Assembly (NCBI GenBank): GCA_016785225.1
Contig: JAFBJZ010000958.1
Span: forward strand, 905,001-969,000
Source: Psettodes erumei
Lineage: Eukaryota; Chordata; Actinopteri; Pleuronectiformes; Psettodidae
Reading direction: 5' to 3'
DNA: 64,000 nucleotides
Part shown: positions 34,335 to 47,200 of the stretch, piece after piece
Layout of the letters: each line of letters opens with the position of its first letter
How positions within the stretch are numbered: position 1 is the stretch's first letter
Made by a program: the position numbers and the translations under genes
Notes under the pieces: model-generated
Database searches by the model: none
What the model saw: only the letters and a program-made list of their open reading frames with translations
What the model was told of the DNA's origin: nothing

Positions 34335-35619
34335 ACGCCTGACCTCTGACCCCCGAGGCCCGATTTGCCTTTTTTTCTCTCTCGAACCTGCTGCCATGGA
34401 GGGAGGAGTTCAGGTGGACGACTCCCCTCTGCAGGCGCGAGTTCAATCAGCACTTTTTTTTTCTCTCTCCTCCAGCCTGAACGATAAGCGTGAAACAAGC
34501 AAAAACTGAGAGCTTTTCTTCTCAGCGGTAAAGTGGACTGGAGCAGTGCAAAGAGATTCACACAAACTGCATGCTATTGTTTTATCACTTGTTTTCTCTT
34601 TTTTTTTTATTTGATGGATTTCAATATCAATCGGTTCTCTTTTAATATTATTTCAAGTTGAGCTGTTTTTGAGTACACAACCAATAATTTGTTATATGTG
34701 CTCAGCAAATACGCAATTTGTTCCTCCTGACACTTCCAGGTTCTCTCCACTCAGGCCAGTTACTGTGTGCTGATGCTGGACTCACTTGATGCTAAATCAG
34801 TTCCAAATGAAAAGATAATCACCTGTGAGCTCCCTTGTCGCCCTTTTGCAATGTAAGACCGGGGCAGTCATGTGGGGTCCATGTCCATGTTGAGTTTTGT
34901 TTTTCATCCTCGGAGAACTTGGTTTTTTGATTGTAAGCAAGACAAGAAACTTCATCAGTCACCAAACGTCTTTGGGTCAGGATTTGTTTAAAACAATGCA
35001 GCACAGAGGAGCAGAGAGTCGACCTTTATTAATCTAAATATTCAAAATGTAATAGCAGTAGCCCCAGTTCGTGGCTCTCGTATATTACCACAGTCACAGA
35101 GCTCAGCGATGTTTTTACAAAAAAAAATAAACAAAACTCTTTTTCAACGTCTCTGAAGACTAGATATTTAGACTAAGATATAGATAGACTAAGATATTTC
35201 CAGAATCCCCAGACTCTCTTCTAATCATCTGGATGAAAAAAAATATTCTTTCTTTTTTTTATCGGTTTTAATTTGGATTTTAGATTTTTTTTTTCTCCAA
35301 ATCAAAAGAAAAGACGGTAGCTAGAAATGATAGATCTCCTTGCTCCAGTTGTACAACATGAACCAAAATTAAAAACTAAAATATAAGATATATATTTTAT
35401 ACTGTTTTTTTTTTCTTTTCAGTGTTGAATATTTTCATACAAAATAACTGATTATGTTTTGCAAAAAGAGCAAGGGTATGTCATTTCTAGCCACACGCAT
35501 CAGGAAGTACAGTTGCAAACTGAGAAATGGGTTAAAATAGTTTTTGTCATACAACAGATGGATTTTTTTTGTGTGTGATTCGTGGTCCAGAGAGGATAAA
35601 TTGTAAGAACTCTGATCCT

Positions 35620-35713
35620 AATGTTAGCAGGCTAACGGCTTGCAAACATTACACCTGCTAAAACATCCTCGCATTGTCATTGTGAGCCTGTTAGCACGCT
35701 AACATTAGCATTT
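35620..35713 (+). repeat. GTTAGC-rich dispersed repeat fragment in the spag9 3'UTR
   Basis: Contains GTTAGCAGGCTAAC (35623-35636) and GTTAGCACGCTAAC (35690-35703), each a palindrome with a 2-nt centre, plus CATTGTCATTGTGAGC. The same words occur in the copy near 57150. Confidence 0.75.
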
Positions 35714-37244
35714 TTTTAACACGGCGGTAGACGTTTATTTTTTCAGAAAATCAGATGTTCTGTGACTTGACTGTAGCGGTAATATGTGAGAAGCATGAAC
35801 TATGGCTACAGGATAGATAGAAATCAAATGATTATCATACTGTATACCACTACATACTGTCAAGCCTCCCATCATATAGATTTATTATAGACCATAGACT
35901 TGTATTTAATCCAATGTTACACATGAGAACCCTATCAATCTTCTGCTCTCCGTCTATACAGCTAGTAGACAAAAAATTTGCCTTCAGTATCAAGGTTTGA
36001 AAGGACAGAGTTACAGGCTTTTCAAGTGTGTCAGAGTATTTATTTTTCTTGAAAGAATGTTACGTTTGCTACCAAAGGTTAAAGAATTAAAGCTCGGTAG
36101 TTTGCCTGCTCACTGAAATGATGACGGTGTCTCTCTCTAACCCAGCACATTTCAGCGGTGTAGTTTCTCTCCCTGTAGATAAGATGCAACTTTTTGTAAC
36201 AGAAACCCTGGTGTATAGATGCGATATATTTTTGGACTTTCATATTTGGAAATTGAACTATTTTCAGGGTGTAAAAGAAAGCGTCTTCGTTGGACCTGTT
36301 ACCGTGAGAGGATCAAACAAGCACTGAGGATTACTTAACCATGCTCTAATCCTTAATTTGGCATTTAGAGGTCTAATCTCAAACAGTGACATTTTTGGTT
36401 TGGTGGAGCTGCTCTGCCCCCTCCTTTCAAGACCACGTGATATCCCCTCCTGATGGCAAAGCCATTAGTTCAGAAAATATTTTAAGTCCGTTTTGATGTT
36501 TTCGTTAAGACTGTCCTCTCTGAGAGCACAGTGCACAAGATGTTCGTTTTGGTGTGATTTGGGACTGTGTTTCTGGCTCTCTGTGTACCAGCACACTGCA
36601 CTGGTATGTCCTCAGTTTTGTCCTCTTCGTACTGAACGGTATCAGACGAGACCTGTCCTCATCATGCGAATGTGTGTGTGTGTGTCTTCTCTCCACAAGA
36701 GGAGAGAATTATTATTGCAGTTTAGCCATTTCAGTATTTATTTACAATGATTGAGCCTTTGCAATTCAGAATGTATCTTTGTACATTGAATATGAATATA
36801 TATATATATGATTATATATGTATGAACCATGAAATGGCTTGGGATTATTGTTTTGACAACAGTTGATGCTGTTGGAATGATGACTTTGTAGGGGGTAACT
36901 TCACTCAGCTATGCACTGTTTGTGAGGGGAGAGGAAATGGGGCGGCGGGGGGGTTGCTTGAGTAGAGACCCTGCAGCCTGTCCACACACACTGACACAAT
37001 CAGTTTCCATCCCCACTGCGGGACAAGAAGTCAAACTAAGCTCTAGGCAGCGATTGGGTAACACCGTCCCATCACAGGACGACAGAGGAAACAGTCTCGC
37101 CCTCATCTGCAGGTTGATGTCACCCCTCTCGTACACACGTGCTTGTCATTAACTCGGCAGGACCCCCCTCTGTCCCATGTGAGCAGTACACGCGCCATCT
37201 TGTACTTCGACATCATCTCTAGCCTTACTTATTTTTAACATTCA

Positions 37245-37250
37245 ATTAAA
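37245..37250 (+). terminator. Probable distal spag9 poly(A) signal
   Basis: ATTAAA followed within 30 nt by a GT-rich stretch (TTTGTGGGCAG, TTTGTCTTC). Confidence 0.5.
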
Positions 37251-37270
37251 GCAACATTTGTGGGCAGAAT

Positions 37271-39150
37271 TTGTCTTCTTGTTTCATTTGTGACGATCTT
37301 TTGGGGGTGAGCCTTTGTAGAAACATGTCTGATATCAAGTTTAGTAAAAACAAACAGCAGATATTTTGACTTGTCATACCTTTGTTCTATACGTCACAGT
37401 TACACATGACAGCATGAGAGTGAGGCAGCATGCACAGTACTAGGACCCTGGAACTGAGGCAGCTAAGTGGAATTCGGCCATCATTTGTTTTATTTGCAGC
37501 TGTGACTTTCTCGCTGTGATGTTAAAATGTATTCTGACCCTGAGTTTCATAAAGCAACGCTAGCAGTTAAACCAGGCCCATTTGGTAATGCAGCTTTAAA
37601 TGAGTCTGACTGGAGTTACAGTTGAGTTTCACCAGTGTTATGATTAGTCTGGCAGACTCAAACGGTGCTTCCTTCAAAGTCGTACCGTCAGTGTGCTCCT
37701 CGTTACTGCTGCATCGAGAACATGAGTCAGCTTTATCAAATTTTAACTCGGGCCACACTTTATGGCCTTCTTAAAATCTGGCTTCATTTAAAATGTACTG
37801 CAATCACAATTTTCATCGTTTGTTTGCCCACTTAATGTCACCCAAATAAAATAAATGAAACATCCATAAATATCTTAATTAAAAATTCAACCGGCTCAGC
37901 AGTCAGTATGAAGTTATTGAAATTGTCATGTCACTTGTACAACACTAAGGAGCAAAATCAACAGATTTTCCAGAACAAAAGCTTATTTTGTTGTGATGAA
38001 ATAAAAAGTAAGTCCTATATTCCTTGCTGAGCTTGTCAGACTCATTTAAGAAAAGCCTTGGACCATTCATCCGCTGTTTTGAAACTTTGCTCAGTTCTAT
38101 TTACTACCATAGTAATGATTGGTCATTTATTGATCATTTATGCTGGGCAGTCATCTCATCTTTTTTGTTTCTTTTTTTTCTTTTACAGTATCCCCTGATA
38201 ATAAGACCTGTAAACACTGACTGAGGGGAGCAGTAACATAGTACTTTACCAACACAAGGGGGCGTGTGTGAACTACAATATAAAACTGTTTTCCCAGTGA
38301 CTTTACTGGAAGGACGGAGGGACTCCTCCCCTGCATGCGATTGGTTCACCCCTGTTCTATTCAAGGCCGTGGTTTCAGCCCACTGAATGAGGTTGAACTG
38401 GTGCTTAGCAGCCTGAGGGACAGCTAGAGAGGCTCTAATCTCTTCCCAGCTCCTGGCTGTCATGGATCACTGTCTTGATAATGGAGTAGGAGGTTAAGCA
38501 ATAGAGAGACAGAACTATTTGCATAGCAGTGCTGTCAGTCGATATCCGTGTATCCCTTAATTCACAGTTCAAAAGATGACCAAGCATTTTCAAGTTTAAC
38601 AAACAGGGTTTGGGGAAGCTTTTTGTGGGACCAAAGTGCACAGAGAAATGTTTTCATCCCATAAAGTGCATATTTTTCAAGTGAAAGTTGTCATTTTGTG
38701 GGACCCAGATTAACTGTCAGCTCCACTTTCATTTTGTAAGAATGCATGAACTCTGAATCAGGGATAATTTTGTAATAATAATAATAGTATTCCAAGCAGT
38801 CATCTTCTTCCCTGGCAAAACCTCAACCACAATGTAACTTGACTGCAGACAGTCCAGAGTATTGGTTGTGTTACAAGGCATTTTGTATTTCATGTGCCTA
38901 ATATAACCTAGGCGTGAGTCACTTTGCATGAACGGAAATGGGAAACAGCTAGCCTGCCTCTATAAGTTGTTTTTTTTTAATGCAGCAACAATTTACTGTT
39001 TATGTTATATACTGTTTGTTAAATCCATACACAGAAATAACAGTGAGGTACAAAAAAATTATGGAAGTCACTGTTCCCGGCTAAGAAACGTTTCCAGTAC
39101 ATAACGGCTTGTTGAAAACGACCTACATTTGTTTCTGTGTATGGATTAAA
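37271..39150. other. Intergenic: no gene or repeat recognised
   Basis: AT-rich unique-looking sequence. No splice-flanked conserved peptide was found on either strand. Confidence 0.5.
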
Positions 39151-39154
39151 CAAG

Positions 39155-39425
39155 CTAATATCCATCCATTTCCCACGCTGCTTCTCCGTTCGTCGTTCCG
39201 CCGGTGCTGGAGCCAATCACAGCTGGCTGAAGGCGGGGCAAACCCCAGACAGTTCGCCAGTCTATCACAGGGCTGACCCAAAGAGACCAACAAGCATTGA
39301 CACCGACAGAAAATTTTATAATCTCCAATCAACCTAAAGTTTAAGTTTGTGGTGATTCAAACCAGCAGCCTTTGTGGTGGGAGGCGACAGTACCGACCAC
39401 CACACTGCCATTTTTTAACCCTTTC
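39155..39425 (+). mobile_element. Degenerate fish LINE-type 3' fragment
   Basis: Starts with ATCCATCCATTTCCCACG and carries GTGCTGGAGCCAATCACAGCTG, AAGGCGGGGCAAACCCCAGACAG, CGCCAGTCTATCACAGGGCT and CTCCAATCAACCTAAAG in order, ending near TGGTGGGAGGC. These words belong to a very common teleost retroelement tail. It is non-coding and diverged; the exact family (L2 or RTE type) is not assigned. Confidence 0.7.
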
Positions 39426-42400
39426 ACAGCGCCAGGTTAGCTATTTCCCACTTCCGGTCTTCATGTTGACCTGTGTCGTGCCGCCATTTTTTGGCCCTCT
39501 GGTCAGACGTAACCTGCGTGTTTTGGGTGGAATGTGAAAACGCTGGAGTACCTGGAGTAAAAGAACGTGAAACGTGAAACGGCCACTGCCATTTTTGCAC
39601 TGTGCCACCTGTTTTTTCTGATCAGTGCACAGAGCAAGATCAGCTGTTTACTGCTGCTTCCAGTCTTTACGCTTAGCTAAGCTAGCTCCAGAGTGTGGAC
39701 ATGCGAGTTGTATCTCACTTTCATCATAACTAATAAAACAAACTTGATGTAATGTTCACTTACGTTAGCAAACCTAGGTAGATATTCCTTTGTACTTTAC
39801 TGTACTTTATTTTACTAAAATACATGTGCTGACTTAATTCCTCTTCTTTGCTTGTAGTACAGTTACACTGTTTTAGCATGTCGCTTAAGTAATGTCCTGC
39901 CTGTTGAATTTTATATTTCATATGACTAGACGTACTTTTGGTAATCTGAACAGTCAACATTGCATAGTCTTGAAAAGATGAATAAATTCTGTGCCACCAA
40001 CAAAAGACTTTGCATAAGCAAGTGAACAGTACCATTTTCCAGTCTTCTATATTTGCAGTTATGTAAGACTACCAGATGGTGGCTCTAGGGTTGTACAACG
40101 GGTTTATCCAGGTCCCACTAATACCACAGCAAATGTCTGTTTATAGTAACACTGAGTTGCTTTGGGGTAAAATCCTTCATAGAACATGCTGGAAACTTAA
40201 TGGCTTAATGTGTGTGTGTGTGTGTGTGTGTGTTATATGTTTCACAGAAGGTCACAAGCGTGTAAGGAGGCGGATGCCAACTTTGTCGAATCCCTCACTT
40301 TCACCGCCACAAGAAGGCAAACGCACAACAGAAAATCACTCACTGCTCACTGAAATGAACCGTTATCTGAATCAGGAGCCGCTCACAAACACACACTTTT
40401 TCCTGCGTGTTTATGAAGTCTTTCGTCCTGTGTTGCACGACACCAGGGGTTCAACCGGGCCAGGGTCGCCTGGGGGTCAGCCCCGGCACAGAGGCCTGCA
40501 GACCCCTTCAGAACGTACAGCATAGACAGACATAACTGCTGATCTTGCTTCGCTAGGTTGGCTGCATGTGCAGAAGCCATCTCATCATGACTGCAGTACA
40601 GAGTTTATGAATCTGTAATGCATGCAATCAAAATGCGCTCCCTGTATAGAAACAACCAAACTAAAGTTTATTGTCCCTCAGAACATACTCGCCATCATCA
40701 TGTCATTCCATCTGTGCTTTCATTCAGTGTTAAGGTTTTCCCTTTTCTTTGTCAGTTTGCCTCATTTCAATGCAGAGTGGAGCAGACCGGGGTGGGAGAT
40801 GAGAGAGACGCAGGTAGGAGTATGAGAACTTCTGAAATAAAAATCCGTCTGAATATTTAATCAAGGCTTACTCATTATAGTTAAAAAAAATAAAACATAG
40901 GGATGCAAATCATACAGGAAAGCCAGATGAATGATCAGATGAAAGAGCAGTGGAGCAGGCCCAAATGCCCAGGCATAACCAAAGGAAATGTCCTATTCAT
41001 ATTACTGTCAGATTTTGTACACACAGGCATGTTTATTAAAAAGTCTATGCACATAAATGTGCATACTACCCCCCCACCCAACAAATCCCAATTTAACCCA
41101 TGCCTGACAGCCCTCGTCTGCTCTGTCATCAGCTGGCTTCCCACACACCTCCCTGGTGCAGGATAAACACACAGCTGGAGTCCCCTGTGCTTCGCACACA
41201 GAGACACACACACACACACACACCCTCTGTTTCTGTATTCTCATCATTTCTCATCACTGTTTTCACACTCTGCTCCCGCCCCCTTGTCATTCCATGTCTT
41301 CCCTCTTGAGTTTTTTTCCCCCCTGATGACCGTCTGTCACCAAAGGTTTTTCCTCACTCTTTGTTGTGTGTGTGTGCGTGAATCTTTGATCATTTGACTT
41401 GAGCTGACAGTGTATGTGAGGCCAGCAGGAATCCTAAAACTCTAGCTTCAGCACGGACCTTTGTTTTGCCTTCATTAACCTCCAATATTAAACAAATAGA
41501 TTTTTTTTAAGTTACGTGTGAGAGCATATTGCCCACCCTGACACTTTCCTCCGCTTCGTCAGACCGACACACACACACACACACACAAACACACTAACGC
41601 ACGCTGCACAAACCTAACTGAACACACACATCCATGGCATACGAGTACACAGACACTGATTACACACTCATTTCTCTTTTACCAGCCAAGAGCCTGAGGC
41701 AAAGACAAAGGAGAGACTCTCTCAAGCGCTTTGTGTTTCATTTTTCAAATCTACTACGTCCCTCCTTTCCTGTCATGGCATTTTGCAGCATTTCATTTTG
41801 CTTAGCCCACTTCATCGGAAGCAGCCATACTAGCTCCTATAGAGTGCCTATAAAAAGTATCTCCTCTTTTATTGCTTTTATAAATGGAATCGTGGTCTAT
41901 ATATTTAGTTGTTGCTCTTTTAAATAATTTAACCATTTGTCTGAGCTGCTTGGAGTGTTGTTTTGTCTTCATGGTGTAATTGTAGCCATGAATGCTAATG
42001 AACCAGCGACTGGACCTTCCAGACGTGGGCGTCTTTACACTACAAGCAGCTGAGACGCATTCACTGCACCCGGGTCATTTCACTGTGAGACTGTGAGACT
42101 ACTAACACCAACCGGCTGGACCTCTGTCGAACGAGGTCAGTCACTTCAATCCCTGCAGGGAGATGCGTTCACCTGCGTTCAAGTAGGCAGCGCAAAGTTG
42201 CAGCTGCATTAATGTCCGGTAGGGTTAGCGTACATACGTGATGCGAGGTTATGTGGGATGATTGTGCGAAGGTAGCAATGGACTGGAAACGGGGACACAG
42301 AAACAAAATATCATTAACAGCGCTTTTAAAGGGGGCTAATGTCATGTTAACACTGACCTTTGGACAGAGCTAGGCGGACTGCGGCTGCAGCTCCATATTC

Positions 42401-43100
42401 ATCACAGAACTGAGAGTGGAACCAGTTTATTTCATCCAACTCGCTGCCAGACTCTCAGTAAGCACACTGTGTTTGTCAAACTTTAAAAGCACGAGATGTT
42501 ATCTCACGGTATAAAGCAGTAACGTGAGAAGGAAGACGAAAATTCGGAAACTGTCCTTGAATTCATTGAAATGACTGTACTAACCCGTATTGGCAAAATT
42601 ATATTGTATTCTATTTCCTGAGGTCCTTACAGTTGCTGAGCATGTAGATCCAGAGCTATAAAAGTTAATAAGTTGTCAATAAATGGATTTTGGTCGGAAT
42701 GACCTGGAGATCTTTTTCCACAAGGTCCGTGGTGAGACTGTCCACGTGAGGAGTCCTCCTGATGAATTCAGGGACTCGATAAAAGGACAAAGGAAGATCA
42801 TGCTATAGGAGGATTCATGCAGTAGCAGCAGAAGGATTTCCTTCGCTACATGGCAAAGTGAACACCGGTTTGTAGAACTGAAACATCACAGATCTAGAGA
42901 AACATTAATATTTGATATTCACTGAAGAGACAGATGAGGTGCAGTTTCATTTGTTTAGTGCACACGGACGCATGAACCCAGTATACATCAAAATATGGAT
43001 GCTTTTGATCACCATGGTGAAAGACCATGGTCTCCGTATGGGAAAAGTAGGAGAAGGAGAGGTGAAATAAAGATTGTTGGAGAGGAATCAAAAGGATATT
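39426..43100. other. Intergenic: microsatellites only
   Basis: TG tract at 40209-40232, CA tracts at about 41203-41222 and 41567-41586. No conserved peptide or RNA gene was recognised. Confidence 0.5.
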
Positions 43101-43140
43101 ATTAATCTCATTAGAAGAGATGAAAGAGGCGTTTCAACCA

Positions 43141-43245
43141 GGATTAATGCCGGATAGTATTTTTTGGAATTAGAGCTTTGTTAATTACAGACACTCCACA
43201 TCTCACCTGTGTAATTAACGGAACATTCAGTCTTGTGACGAATGC
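43141..43245. promoter_or_regulatory. Candidate conserved non-coding element (TAATTA-rich)
   Basis: Unique-looking block with two TAATTA cores (GTTAATTACAG and GTAATTAACGG) and GGATTAATGCC within 100 bp. There is no coding frame. Conservation is a guess from texture and has not been tested. Confidence 0.3.
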
Positions 43246-44100
43246 CCTACACAAGGTGTTTTTGGTTTGCGCGACGTGGGGCTCCGGTTGACGTCACGCG
43301 TTGCTGAGCTGTCATCGAGCTCTAAATGATGAATAGTGCTTTGTCGGCATCTCCACAATTCAGCCAGAGAACTGCGCAGCTCCTCCAGTGTCTGTAAGCC
43401 TCTTTGTGGTGACCTTTGTCCTTTCTCCTAACCTTAGCGAGTTACATTCAGCACCTTCGATTTTATGCATACAGTTGTACTCGACCTTATTATTTATTCC
43501 TGAGCGTGAGATGAGGAGGTGGAACCGACGGGAATCAGGACGCGGTTAGCTTCGCTTGCCGTCAAGACTGGACTGGAAGTGGGGAGAGCAGCTAGCGTGG
43601 CAGTGCTCGTGGTCTTCTCTCGTGTCTCGATTCATGGTCCAGAATTGGGGCTACAACAGACTGCTAAATGGCATCCTCGGCCCCCCCGCTGTCTGCACAG
43701 TGGAGGTGAATCTGGTCACTGAGTGCAGCCTGTGTGTGTGTGTGTGTGTCAGTGGTCAAGTCTGTCCTCCCCCTGCCTTTTGGATGCCCTGGCTGGTGCC
43801 GTGAAGACTGCCACGATGAATGAGTCTTAGCATTTGCTCCGTCCTCTGCCCTCGCTGCTGCTCGTCTGTCAGCCCGTCTGCCTGTCCCTGTCGCTCTCCG
43901 TCATCCCCCGCCCATCGCCGTTCAGCGACTGAAGGCGCCTGTTTAACGTGGCGAGGTGGAAGGCCGATGACTGTGTTAATGTCACGTGAAGTTTTGCTGA
44001 TGAGACGGGGTGAACAGTCAGGAAGAAAGGTGAGAAAGGGAAAGAGACGGAGATGTATTTTGAGAAGCAGAGCTGGTGGATGAGATGAGTCACCTCATCC
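43246..44100. other. Intergenic: no gene recognised
   Basis: A short TG tract lies near 43731-43750. Open frames here have no family resemblance and no splice context. Confidence 0.45.
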
Positions 44101-44225
44101 TCCCGAATGCACTGGGCTCAATGGGGTCTCACACAGCAAAAATTAGCATCCCCTGCTCTCGGAGCTTTCATTTTCAGCCACATTAAACCATGAATATCAC
44201 TCTGTTGAGTCTAATCCTTGGGGAG
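44101..44225. promoter_or_regulatory. Candidate conserved non-coding element
   Basis: Compositionally balanced block with AAAAATTAGCATCCCC and CATTAAACCATGAATATCAC and no repeat words. Evidence is texture only. Confidence 0.25.
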
Positions 44226-47200
44226 AACTTTTGACTGTACATTATATAACGCACACACAAAGGGGAAACGCAACCATCTCTCTTTTTTCTATATAAATCC
44301 TGCCAGAGACAGGAGCATCACGTCACATCACATACAGTTCTACAGCAGTAGATGTACTGGACACTGCTGGGCCTTAGGCTGAGTGTAGTTCAGCACAAAG
44401 ACACTAATGTATCCACTCATCTGAGCCCCAGATGCTGTCGCCATGGTGAGCCGTCCTCTGACCCATCCTACGGCGCTGTACTCTTGTCACGGATACACAG
44501 TGGAGGCAGCGCGGCGGCCCACGGTGGATGCCCTTCATAACGCTACGCTTTGAGGCAGTTATGGTTCCACAGCGAAAGAATCAAATGTGCACTCTGCCTC
44601 CCGCTTTGTTTGGCATTCGGTGCCTTGGAGGGCTCTCTGAGGCCGGCGTGTGGCGTTCATGCTCTTTGCCTTCACACTGAGGTGTGGCTGTGGCCTGCAG
44701 GGAGCACTGCTGTGTTGGAAGTTGGGATAGAAGAGAGGAAAGCAGGTTCTCTTTTTGCCTCGGCCCTGCAGAGCCTGGAGACGCTGTCCTCCCAGCCAAA
44801 AACTCTGTTTGTGTGTGTACGCGGCCTTCCTGTTTGTCCCTTTGCCCACTGTCCTCCTGCCCACTGCCTTTACTTCCCGTTTCCTGTTTTTTTCCTGGAA
44901 CGTTGTGGTAAATATTTGATCAATCAGTCAGAGGATCAATAGATCCCCAAGCAGCCTGCGCAGTTACAGGTTATATTTGAGTTCACGCCCAGCAGCGCAC
45001 CGCGTCCTGTGACCCCGCCGCGTGGAGGCCTGTCCTGGACGCTGACGTGAGCTGTTCTGTCCTCCCGGAAGGTTCAGCAGCCACGACCAAGTCAAAGATA
45101 TCCTCAAAGCGTTTATTACTAGGCGATATTACGCAACGTTAAAAGTGGAAAGATAACTACTGTTTCAAAATGCAAACAAATGTGTAACCTCAGCAGCAAA
45201 ACTGGGTTATGTTACGTTGGATTATGTATGTTTGGTTATGTAATGAAAAGTTCTTCTCTTATAAAACTAGGACACACTCGCTGATGTGCATGTCTTCTGT
45301 ATTGATCATCAACTTGCGAGGATGCTAGTTATTTGCAGGGTGTATGTCGCCTCAGCCTCAGTCTTTTATCATGTTATTATCGAGCATTTAAAAGATCCAC
45401 CGCCAGTCATTGCCATGAATTGTGCGCCGTGCCAGACACGAGAGCTTGACAGGCTTAGCAACGTAAATAAGGGGTTGATTGATTCGACTGGTCCTTTCAA
45501 AGTAAAACAATATCACGGTGAAGTACGCTGTGTTTGTTTTCAAATCAAATCCATCTCATCTCCAGGCATGGAGTTGTGTTGTGTTGACGTTAACCCCGTC
45601 CATACTATGTGAGCTCAGTGAGTGTGGGGGAACCGCGATAGTAACAATTTCCTCTGTTTCCATTCGCTGCTGCGCCGTCAGCTGCCGTCCCAAGGTCAAC
45701 AGAGATGCATTTTGTTTGGAAAACAATGTGCAACCTTTTGGATAAATCCTGTGTGTGTGTGTGTCATCTGAGAGAGATATTTGAAAGGTTGGATGAGGTA
45801 ACCTTTAGCATCTCCCAGTGTCTGGGCTCGTAAATGCCAAGTGTACAGTCTCTATCTTCCATGACTGTTTGTTGTGAGACAAGGAAAATTGTTTTACAGT
45901 GAAGACCCTCCAGTTTTGGACCGTGTTTAAAATTATGATATGTATGGCCAGAGGAAGCAGGGCATGAGCATATATTTGAATCTGTAATGAAATCAGGAAG
46001 TCTGAGGGAGACGTCAAGGCTAATCGATGTGCGCAACCTTTGATTTATACTTGAACTAGCGTAAATAACCAGAGTGCAGTCTTGTTGATACTGGATCAAC
46101 CATGTGGCGCTCAGACAGTGACGATGTTTCCCTGCCTCACTTCGCTGACTGGCCAGCGTTAGGAGAGTATTACAGCCGGATCCCCTCATTTTAAGAAACA
46201 CTGGGGCTCCAGTTTACAGAGAGAGAGAGAGAGAGCTCCTGATGGAAAGCCTCTTACGCATGAGCCCACATTGCGTTGTACTGCAAAGTGCATTGGTGGC
46301 GTAATTCAAAGCTTTTCTACACAGTTTTAGGATGATATAGTGTTTTACATAGCACGTGCAGTAATACAGTAGGATTACAGCAACTCCTCATTTCTTTCCT
46401 GTTATTCATCACTGATTGCTGTAAGAATCAGGCAGCTCTCCCAGCATGCACTGGGCTTAGTTAGCTGTAGCTGTGGGACTAAAGTACACATTTACACAAA
46501 GACACACAGAGCAGGTTTTTACTTTTATGCTTACCAGGAAACTAGTTACCTACACAAATCCACTGCCTAATCTGCCATCTAAGATATTCAGTTGTGAAAG
46601 AGACACACAGCGCTGTGTTTAACGCTGCATTGATCAATATGATCCGCCCGTGGAGTCGAACCCGCAGAGCATTATCACCTGACTTTGCAGTTCCCCTCAG
46701 TTTTCAACTTCCCTTTCCTCGCCGCTCTGGTGTCCGGCCCACAAATTCTGCAAGAGTCAGTGAGGCTCTACGAGTGTGCCGGATCAGTAACTGTGAGGTG
46801 ACTGAAAGTGGAACAGCTGCTTTGTTCCGTTCCAGGAGAAAGCTGTGAGGCAAATAACCCCCAACGCTGGTTTTGAGGCAGCAAAGTGTTGTAAGCGTTG
46901 GTTCTTCGGCACCGCCGCTAATAGCTCGTCTGCAGCCCACAGCAAACGCTTTGCGCAGCTATGACCCACATAAACACACTGAACTCTAATCAGCATTTTG
47001 AGCCACGATGCAATCACTTGCCCAGAGTTGGGGAAAAATGCGTTATTGAACCAAGAGGGGGTCCAAAACCCATCATTTATGTTGACTGCGCCAAGGGAGG
47101 GGCGCCAGTTAGGAGCAACTCTGCTGATGGTGACAGATAGACGCCCGAGCCGAGGTTTGAGGTTTGAATCCCGTTCAGGGCGTCGAGGTCCTGACTCTGG

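Larger units (their letters stand above)
34335..37270 (+). other. spag9: spag9 3'UTR (probable extent)
   Basis: AT-rich sequence follows the stop, with long T and A runs and no coding exon. ATTAAA at 37245-37250 is a late poly(A) signal candidate, and AATAAA near 35125 could end a shorter form. A long SPAG9 3'UTR is known in mammals. A fragment of a GTTAGC dispersed repeat lies inside (35620-35713), as does an AT repeat near 36790-36820. Confidence 0.55.

Noticed and set aside
44550..44942. 130-codon plus-strand ORF in the gene desert
   Set aside because: Cys/Leu/Pro-rich with no domain, and overlapped by minus-strand ORFs.
45286..45612. 108-codon ORF
   Set aside because: No recognised family and no splice context; may be a non-coding conserved block at most.
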